Shown here: positions 56,756 through 64,000 of the stretch, piece by piece
Position numbering within the stretch: position 1 is the stretch's first letter
Layout of the letters: every line of letters begins with the position of its first letter
Assembly (NCBI GenBank): GCA_036346225.1
Contig: JARFIW010000668.1
Location: 2,377,001-2,441,000, forward strand
Reading direction: 5' to 3'
Length of the DNA: 64,000 nucleotides
DNA from: Platerodrilus igneus
Taxonomy: Eukaryota; Arthropoda; Insecta; Coleoptera; Lycidae
The notes under the pieces: model-generated
What the model was told of the DNA's origin: nothing
The model's input: only the letters and a program-made list of their open reading frames with translations
The model's database searches: none
Position numbers and translations under genes: made by a program

Positions 56756-56904
56756 TGTTTCCTCCCCTGTGAAGTAATAAAGCTAATGTTTTATTAATGG
56801 CTATATAACTACCAGCCCGATTTGTATTTGTCAATAGCTCTTATTATTTTCATAAGAGTTTGTTTACAGATACATCTTACTTTTTATATATATATATATA
56901 TATA

Positions 56905-57814
56905 TAACTTTTATAGTAACGACCTTGCTATAATCATATGAATTGTTTTTATTGCGGGTTTTAGGTCTGCTGGTAAGTAGGTATATAAACTCTTTCTTTA
57001 ACTGCCTAAATTTTCGGATTTATTTTTGAATCCTTGATCACAGGCTTTCTATAATTACATAAAAATGAATGGGCTAAACTACACATAGAATCTGTATAAA
57101 CTTACAAAATTGAGATTAATAAAATGATTGCATCTAAATTAAAATGTAGTCGTAAAAGTAGTTTGCATTTGGCTAAGGTGTAAAATTAAAAATTTGTATA
57201 TTCTATTGAAGTATTTAAAATGTCTTTTTTGATGTATATTTATGTGTGAATGTGTATACGTTTTTTTTTTTTTTTTGGTATATTTATGTGCGATTGTATG
57301 TATGTATTTGTATATGTTTATGTGTATTTATATATGTATATATGTGTATACACGTAAAATTTTGTTGTGTATAAATATGCGTTTTATGGGTATATATACA
57401 AATAAAATTTAAACACTACTTCCATATTCATGCCAAATCGTTCACACACATACGCTTCCATGCATTCATACACTTGCTCATACAGATAAATAAACAAATT
57501 GTGACATACTGTTTTTATAAAAACTTCAAAAAAGACATTTTAAATACTTCAATAGAATATACAAATTTTTAATTTTACACCTTAGCCAAATGCAAACTAC
57601 TTTTACGACTACATTTTAATTTAGATGCAATCATTTTATTAATCTCAATTTTGTAAGTTTATACAGATTCTATGTGTAATTTAGCCCATTCATTTTTATG
57701 TAATTATAGAAAGCCTGTGATCAAGGATTCAAAAATAAATCCAAAAATTTAGGCAGTTAAAGAAAGAGTTTATATACCTACTTACCAGCAGACCTAAAAC
57801 CCGCAATAAAAACA

Positions 57815-57825
<11 letters not shown>
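56905..57825. repeat. Repeat X, copies 3 and 4, inverted pair
   Basis: A shorter copy in plus orientation (56905-57240) is followed by a longer inverted copy (57245-57825). Both have TTTTTATTGCGGGTTTTAGG (or its complement) at the outer ends. The unit lies between (TA)n tracts. A T-run of about 18 at 57261-57278 marks the longer copy. Confidence 0.87.

Positions 57826-57863
<38 letters not shown>
57818..57863. repeat. (TA)n tract
   Basis: AT repeat that serves as the TA target of the mariner-like element starting at 57864. Confidence 0.95.
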
Positions 57864-57866
<3 letters not shown>

Positions 57867-60144
57867 GGTGAATGGTATCGTTCGTGCAAAAATGAACTAG
57901 GAGATAGTACACTTAATTTGCAACAAAAATTGTTAATATGACCCCTGTCCTATCTTGATTGGTTTAGGAGATATGGTTTTTTTAGTCTGTTTCTTAATAA
58001 CGCGACTTCTTGCAGTAAAAGTTAAATTTCTCGACTTCTTCTGCAAATAACTAGATAAACAATCCGATTTTCATAAACTACATTAAATTTCCTATAAAAA
58101 ACAACTATTTCGATTTTTTTAATTTTAAAAGAAACATTTATTATAAAGCATTAAAAGGTAAAAAATTACAAAGGAATTTTTTTTTAACAAAGTTTAAAGT
58201 AATATTACAGCGAAATTATTTTTTCTACAAATGAGCAAATGTCACAAAAACAACCTCACTTCATAAGGTTTCCAGCAGTGCGAAACACTTTTTATTTGAT
58301 TTTTAATTTATTAAATTATTGCCTTCGTAATGCCGGAAAAACCTTGTTCGAATATAAGATAATCAGGGCAGTGCAAATTGAAAACAAAAATGTACACTAA
58401 TTTTAAGAGCACAGATACGTTCATAGCATGTAGTTGTCACATTGACAGTGTGAAGCATTGTCACTAATTAGACAGTTGTATTCGTATAAATTTTTGGTAT
58501 CTAAGATGCCTGCTCGTTATAGAAATAGAGAATATGCAGATATGCATTTCATTTATGGTTTTTGTAATGGTAATGCTACAAGAGCACGGGAGGAATATCA
58601 ACGTCGGTTCCCAAATCGTCCGATTCCCAGTCGCAACATGTTTGCAAGAACGCACCAATGGCTCCTTGATGGAGGAGCATTTCAAGTACCTAATGAAAGG
58701 GGGCAAGATCTGGACGTAGAAATTGACGAGTTTGTCTTGGATCGAGTGGAACAAGACCCTACAACTTCTACATGTCAAATTGCAAGAGAGGTTGTAGTTT
58801 CGCAATGGAAAGTAGTACATGTTCTGCACAAGAATAATATTCGTCCTTTTCACTTTACACCTGTTCAAGCTCTGGAAGGCGGAGGCGAAGATTTCCAACG
58901 AAGGTTGATGTTCTACCGTTGGTTATTAGCACGGGATATTGAGGAGCACCATTTCTTTCAAAAAATACTCTGATGAGTCCCTCTTTACGCACGTTAGCGT
59001 TCTAAATCTCCACAATTACCACTATTATGCCGATGAAAACCCTCATGCAATAAGACAGAAATCGTTCCAACGCAGATTCTGCCTAAATATGTAGGCGGCT
59101 GTGATAAGAAACACCTTTATTGGCCCCTATATTTTCGAAAGAAACCTCAATGGAAAAGTGTATTTGGACTTTCTTCAAAATCAACTACCCCTATTGTTGG
59201 AAGATGTCCCTTTAGAAGTTCGTAGAGATATTATTTTTGAACATGACGGGGGTCCTCCTCATTACACACGTGGTGTCCGCCAGTTTTTAAATGAACAGTA
59301 CGCAAGGTGGATTAGTAGAGGAAGACCGATTCCGTGGCCAGTAAGATCGCCTGACTTGAATCCTATGGATTACTTTGTATGGGACTTTTTAAAAGAATAC
59401 GTATACAGCACGGAGGTAGTCAGTTTGGAAAATTTGAGACAAAGGCTCAAAAATGAATGTCAACTCTTACGAGAGAAGCTATCTATGAGCGTGACCATGG
59501 TAGGTATGCGAAAAAGAGCAAGAACCTGTATCAGGTGCGGTGGTCAGCATTTTGAACAATACAAATAAAATTTAATTTATCAAATTATTGCCTCCGTAAT
59601 ACCGGAAAAACGTTGTGGGATCATTAGATAATCAAGGCAGTGGGCGAATTTTAATGCAAAGTGGAAACAAATTATTTGTTTCCATATTTCCATACTTGAT
59701 AAATTAAAAATCAAATAGAAAGTGTTTGCACTGCTGGAAACCTTATGAAGTGAGGTTGTTTTGTGACATTTGCTCATTTGTAGATAAAATAATTTCGCTG
59801 TAATATTACTTTAAACTTTGTTAAAAAAATTTCCTTTGTAATTTTTTACCTTTTAATGCTTTATAATAAATGTTTCTTTTAAAATTAAAAAAATCGAAAT
59901 AGTTGTTTTTTATAGCAACTTTAATGTAGTTTATGAAAATCGTATTGTTTATCTAGTTATTTGCAGCAGAAGCCGAGAAATGTAATTTTTACTGCAAGAA
60001 GTCGCGTTATTAAGAAACAGACTAAAAAAACCCATATCTCCTAAACCAATCGAGATAGGACAGGGGTCATATTAACAATTTTTGTTGCAAATTAAGTGTA
60101 CTATCTCCCAGTTCATTTTTGCACGAACGATACCATTCACCCTG
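57864..60144 (+). mobile_element. Tc1/mariner-type element with 450-bp terminal inverted repeats
   Basis: Ends read CAGGGTGAATGGTATCGTTC on both strands, flanked by TA. The inverted repeats extend to about 58313 on the left and from about 59697 on the right, with few differences, so the insertion is fairly young. A 75-bp block with ATTATTGCCTTCGTAATGCC occurs in direct orientation just inside each inverted repeat (58303-58378 and 59570-59645). The transposase lies between. Confidence 0.95.
58506..59568 (+). pseudogene. Tc1/mariner-type transposase, DD40D, one frameshift
   Basis: The start MPARYRNREYADMHFIYGFC leads into an N-terminal helix-turn-helix region (NATRAREEYQRRFPNRPIPS), typical of the mariner-like family annotated in insects as DUF4817. 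A frameshift near 58968 breaks the frame at SDES, which holds the first catalytic aspartate; the correct frame continues NLHNYHYYADENPH and WAAVIRNTFIGPY. The second aspartate is in FEHDGGPPHY and the third in SPDLNPMDYFVWDFLK. I count 40 residues between second and third aspartates, compared with 34 in mariner. The protein ends with a cysteine pair CIRCGGQHFEQYK. With one frame error the element is close to intact. Confidence 0.92.
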
Positions 60145-60206
60145 TATATATATATAAAAATGAAAAATTATGAAAAATTATTGCTTATAGCAATTTGAAT
60201 AAATAA

Positions 60207-60384
60207 AACAAGTTAATACGATGTATAAATAATCACAACTAGTTGATGAATGTTTATTCCCTTTATGAAACAAACGAATTCTTTCATTTATGGCTATGCA
60301 AATTACTAGCTTGCTTTGTATAATTAATAACTTCCTTTCGATTTTTCGTAAAGGTTGTGATTATTTATACATCGTATTTACTTG

Positions 60385-60386
<2 letters not shown>
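60207..60386. repeat. Small inverted repeat, 33-bp arms
   Basis: ACGATGTATAAATAATCAC (left arm) recurs inverted at 60354-60386 with one or two changes. The 180-bp unit lies between a short (TA)n at 60145-60156 and one at 60387-60425. It looks like a MITE or a relic of an inverted Penelope end. Confidence 0.75.

Positions 60387-60425
<39 letters not shown>
60387..60425. repeat. (TA)n tract
   Basis: AT dinucleotide repeat that ends in ACACACAC. Confidence 0.95.
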
Positions 60426-60426
<1 letters not shown>

Positions 60427-60432
<6 letters not shown>

Positions 60433-61643
60433 TTTAAATGCATTTCGTGATAAGACAAGAGTATTACAAAGTCAAGTCATTAAGTTATGAATTTATTTTT
60501 GTTAGAAAAGTTGACTAAAAATGATTATTACTCAACAAACATTTTTACTAAGTCGGTGGAACATATTGGAACAATAAAAATTATTAAAGAATTTGAGAAA
60601 ATATGTCTTGAACTTCAACAATTTTTACAAGCAATTATTTTAGAATATTCTAATACGGAACAATTATAACCATTTTATGAAAGACTGCATTATTATGTTA
60701 GGCGAAAGTATAAAGGATTTGCATCCACAAGTGAACATACTAAGATATAAATGCATTTCAAATTTATTAGAGCATTGCCAAGGAATTTCCATCTGCAAGC
60801 TGAACGTTTAGAGAAATCAGTCTTAACTGCTTTTGGGGAATATCAGCATTTAAAATACAGGTCAAAAATTATGGTAGGATCTGAGCGACCATATGGGAGA
60901 AACAGCCGTGTTTGTTTTGCAGTTTCTTTGAAGATGGTTCATATGTAGTAGAATTTTTAAGGGACGAAGACTGGAAGTCGGAAGGTACACCTTCCCAAGG
61001 CATCAATCCCAACAGTGTATGTGTTAGGGTTTTATGCCGCTTCTATGAATTTATAAATCTATCTTCACCTGGGTTAAACCGTTCAAGCGGTTAGAATCTA
61101 GGAATATCCCAACGCACCCCACCCTATTGGACTAGCCTGCATAGGGGTAACGTCGTTCGTTGAGGTGAACTTGAGTTCTGTATAAAATGCGGTCAAGAGC
61201 GGTCGCGCAATATTAATGTTATTCGCAATGCTCCCTATGAGCAACCATTATTCTAAATGAATAGGTAATTGTTTCTAGTGTTTAAAGATGCCTCGCTTTG
61301 CGCGGCTATTGTACTATTCTAATTAAACTAATAAATAAAGTAAATGTACATACGTTAATCGAGCACGCGTTGTTTTTATTCTACATACATGTCCAATCGA
61401 AGTGTTTTCTTTTGCTAAGCTAATTATTGTTAATGAACTAAACCCTAAATCAATATCAGAAAGAGTCGACTTCCAATCCTATTTGTGAAGCAATAAACCT
61501 TTAATGCCCAGTACATATATCCGATTTTCCTTCTGTGTATTGATATTTTCGTTTTCTATAAGTCAGCTCACATCGTTGGCTTTATTTATTTCACGTTTAG
61601 AATTTATAGAACAGAAACATTTAATTTTTTTGGGATAAAAATT
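60427..61643 (+). other. Unidentified coding-like remnant and unclassified sequence
   Basis: Frames at 60487-60669 (FEKICLELQQFLQAIILEYS), 60751-60948 (FIRALPRNFHLQAERLEKSV) and 60912-61094 (FFEDGSYVVEFLRDEDWKSE) look like consecutive broken pieces of one protein, but I do not recognise the family. The stretch 61100-61400 is less AT-rich and has no recognised feature. Confidence 0.3.
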
Positions 61644-63261
61644 CCGTTCTGAATGGATCTGCACCTTGAAGAGTTCTAGAATACTAGAACAGGTAGAATG
61701 GTTTGCGTATTTCAGCGAACTAAAGAGCTGAATTATAGTTTTGACCAAATTAGTAGGGTCTTTAATGAGGAACCAGACTAAGACAGGTCCTCAAAAGAAG
61801 TCAGCAGCTCTTTTGGTACTTAAAGTGGCAGAGACCCTGAGGGGTTGGTATGGCATTCTAAGCAATTCTGCAATGTGGAAATGGGAAAGCACCACATTAC
61901 CTCCCAAGTACACAGCGTACTTCAATTGTTATTTAATTGATGACATCTTCTGGAGTAAAAGATTCTAGAGTTAAAATAGTCCCCATTCGGATCTCCGGGA
62001 GGGGACTACTTCGGAGGACGCGATCAGAAAATTTAAAAGACATGGAATATTTTGCGAGTGGAACATGGAAATGTCAGAAGCATGAAGCAAGTAGGTAAAT
62101 TAGAGAATTTGAAAATTGAAATAGATAGGTTAGCATTAGGCAGTGATGATTACTGAAGTTCAGTGATCAGAGGAGGGGGATTTTTGGAGCGAAGATTTTA
62201 GGATAAAATTCATAAAGGATCGAAGGAAGGAAATTTAGGTGTGGGGACAGTTATGTAGAAAAAGATGACACTGTGTAGAAAATGACTTACAAAGGAACAA
62301 AATAATTCCCATGGTTAAAGTAGAATCTAATCCGGTAAATACAGAGAAAGAAGTGATCTAGAAAGATATCGAAAACATACTAAGATTCATAAAAGGACAT
62401 AGAAGTTTAATAATTATGGGTGTTGATTTGTAAAACTCTCGAGCAACCCTCTAGGAATCACTATTTTAAATCTGTGAATAAACATGCACAACTTCTTGTG
62501 GAATTTATTTGTAGGTAAATTACAAATTTTTAATGCAGCAATTATGATTCCCACGCATATATGGAATATTATTTACCCTTTTTTCGAGCGTTTTAGGTTT
62601 TCAAAATTTTTAATTTGACTTTTTTATCCTGTCACCCCTCGTTTCCCTAACAACCTCTCATCCTGCTGCATAGAGTACATGATACATATTATTATACTAA
62701 ATTAAAAACATGCTAAAGAATTGACAATAACTAATTATAAACTTTAACGTAATCTAAACGTATAACGAATTAACAATGGGAGATTTTAATGCAGTGGTAA
62801 GTAAAGTTAGGGCAGGTGCAGTAATAGGTCTATTTGGTTTAGGCACGAGAAACTACAGGCGAATTAGGCTGGTAGAATTTTGTGACAAAAACAATTAAAC
62901 AATCACAAACATTATATCCACATCAAGTTAGAAAACGTGAAAGATTTCAGTAGACATTGGAAGATATCAAATAGATTATATTTCTGTTAGACAACGATTT
63001 AGGAATCAAGTAAAAGACTGTTGACGCTACCCAAAAACAGATATAAACACTGACAATATTGTAATTATGAGGGCCACGCTTAAATTTAAATATTTGAAAA
63101 AAGGAATGGAAAAAGGCGCTTTAACTTTGCGAAACTAAAAGATAAAGATATCCACGAAAGATTTAAAAATAAGTCAAATGAATTGCTGAAAGATATCAGA
63201 AAAATTGCTGATACTAAGGAAGTAGAAACATAATGGAATAACATTAAATCCAGCTTAGAGA
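61644..63261 (+). mobile_element. RTE-like LINE, 5' part, interrupted
   Basis: The 5' end (CCGTTCTGAATGGATCTGC) coincides with that of the minus-strand LINE ending at 27694, supporting a true full-length start. The 5' leader (AGGAACCAGACTAAGACAGG) and the endonuclease region (GDFNAVV) are recognisable despite many mutations. It is split by an LTR-like insert at 62421-62775 and cut at 63261 by the Penelope copy. It is not functional. Confidence 0.85.
62421..62775. mobile_element. 355-bp solo LTR or MITE nested in the LINE
   Basis: The insert starts TGTTGATTTGT and ends ACGAATTAACA, a TGTT...AACA terminal pair, and is flanked by ATGGG on both sides (62416-62420 and 62776-62780). Removal restores the LINE frame (IIMG to GDFNAVV). 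A 5-bp duplication with TG...CA ends favours a solo LTR. Confidence 0.75.
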
Positions 63262-64000
63262 TGTAAATACTCCCTGTATGTTTGTATGGTTTGTTTTGTA
63301 TTTTCCTTAATCTTCTTTGGGAATTAAACCACTCATAGTTGATAAAATTGTCTTTATTTAAGTTTCGATCCATTAACTAACTTCGTTGTCAAAATAATAA
63401 AAATTTTAAGTTAGACATTTATTACATAAATTGAAGGTGACTTTGAATTATTAATGTTTGATATATTTGGCTTGAATATATTAGGTGAAACTTTTAAAGT
63501 TTAGAAAAATGCTTTCAATTTGTGTTGCACCCTGGGAGCGACTTTGAAGTAGCCAATACGCTTAATGTGAAATCATGTAATTAATTTTTATATAGTTAAA
63601 TTTCATATAAATTCAATAACTTGAGGATTTGAAAACATTTTTTAACATGTTTCTATTTATACGAGCGAGAGGATGGTTATTAAAGAAGTGTGCAATTACG
63701 TTACCGTAAGGCTTAAGCAGCCATTTTTTTTATACTTATCTTAATTAGGAAAATCATTATCATTTAGGCTACCTATGTGGTAGTGCCAGACTTTCACCAA
63801 CTAAAAAACGTCCTCTGTTGTTACATGGTCTGAGGCGACCCTATGGCGGGTTTACACTTGTCAGATACCAATACTGTTCTATGGGGGCTGCTAATACGCC
63901 TATTGTCATGTAACTAGTTATTGTATGTATAAATAAAAATCATGCATACAGGCTGTATTTCATGTTAATATCGCAAGGAAAGCCCAGGAAAAACTTGCAA
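63262..64000 (-). mobile_element. Penelope-like element 1, third copy, running off the window
   Basis: The sequence from TGTAAATACTCCCTGTATG to GCAAGGAAAGCCCAGG aligns with 48815-49580 along its length. It includes the conserved TTCGATCC hairpin and the GGTTTACACTTGTCAGATAC block. The coding part would begin just beyond the right edge. Confidence 0.9.

Larger units (their letters stand above)
56324..56888. repeat. Palindrome carrying two hammerhead ribozymes
   Basis: Arms of about 190 bp (56324-56513 and 56699-56888) are near-perfect reverse complements around a 185-bp unrelated loop. Each arm contains one hammerhead motif, pointing outward. (TA)n tracts border both sides. Hammerheads are a known component of Penelope-like terminal repeats, so this is best read as the inverted ends of a Penelope-like element that has lost its coding part. 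Confidence 0.88.

Noticed and set aside
58970..58985. CTGATGAGTCC resembling a hammerhead core
   Set aside because: It lies in the transposase coding sequence (SDES) and has no GAAAC box or pairing stems nearby.
1..64000. CRISPR array, bacterial operon or defence system
   Set aside because: All tandem or interspersed repeats have a eukaryotic transposon, satellite or microsatellite explanation, and the only host gene is spliced.

Overview
This window is AT-rich eukaryotic DNA from an animal, most likely an insect or another arthropod; nothing visible fixes the species. The evidence is one spliced host gene with 48-51 bp introns and a dense, nested mix of Penelope-like, RTE-like and Jockey-like, Ty3/gypsy-like, piggyBac, Tc1/mariner-like and tRNA-SINE repeats. 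No bacterial genes, operons, CRISPR arrays or rRNA genes are seen.

The only recognisable host gene is the 3' two thirds of an mRNA-capping enzyme (RNGTT/mRNA-cap) on the minus strand. Six exons were reconstructed by matching splice sites, reading phase and family motifs: 52512-52613, 52330-52462, 51967-52278, 48378-48478, 5655-5845 and 5494-5606. They encode about 316 residues of the guanylyltransferase and OB-fold domains, with the KADG active-site lysine motif in the first of them. The N-terminal triphosphatase exons were not found and may lie beyond the window. Exons four and five are separated by an intron of about 42.5 kb (5846-48377), so most of the window is one intron filled with mobile DNA.

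Layout. 0-5 kb: RTE LINE tails, an LTR fragment and unclassified sequence. 5.5-5.9 kb: last two exons. 6.1-8.2 kb: Jockey-like LINE broken by a solo LTR. 10.2-11.6 kb: 57-bp satellite. 12.9-14.5 kb: duplicated tRNA-like repeat. 14.8-22.0 kb: piggyBac gene split by a 6.2 kb LTR element, whose own 5' LTR carries another copy of the LTR. 23.4-27.7 kb: RTE LINE unit flanked by a 12-bp target duplication. 29.2-36.8 kb: gypsy-like gag-protease element on the minus strand with about 2.25 kb LTRs. 36.8-45.6 kb: nested palindromes including a Penelope-like element. 45.8-47.9 kb: second piggyBac. 48.4-52.6 kb: four capping-enzyme exons, with a 3.1 kb Penelope palindrome filling the intron between two of them. 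54.5-60.4 kb: a run of inverted-repeat units separated by (TA)n tracts, including two canonical hammerhead ribozymes facing outward and a mariner-like element with DD40D spacing. 61.6-64.0 kb: RTE LINE with a nested LTR-like insert, cut by another Penelope copy.

The most interesting signals are the inverted pair of hammerhead ribozymes (56458-56502 minus, 56711-56755 plus) and the long transcribed palindromes in introns of an essential gene, which predict hairpin RNA. One caution: the two gypsy LTRs differ mainly by single-base run-length changes, so some frameshifts in this window may be sequencing or assembly errors.
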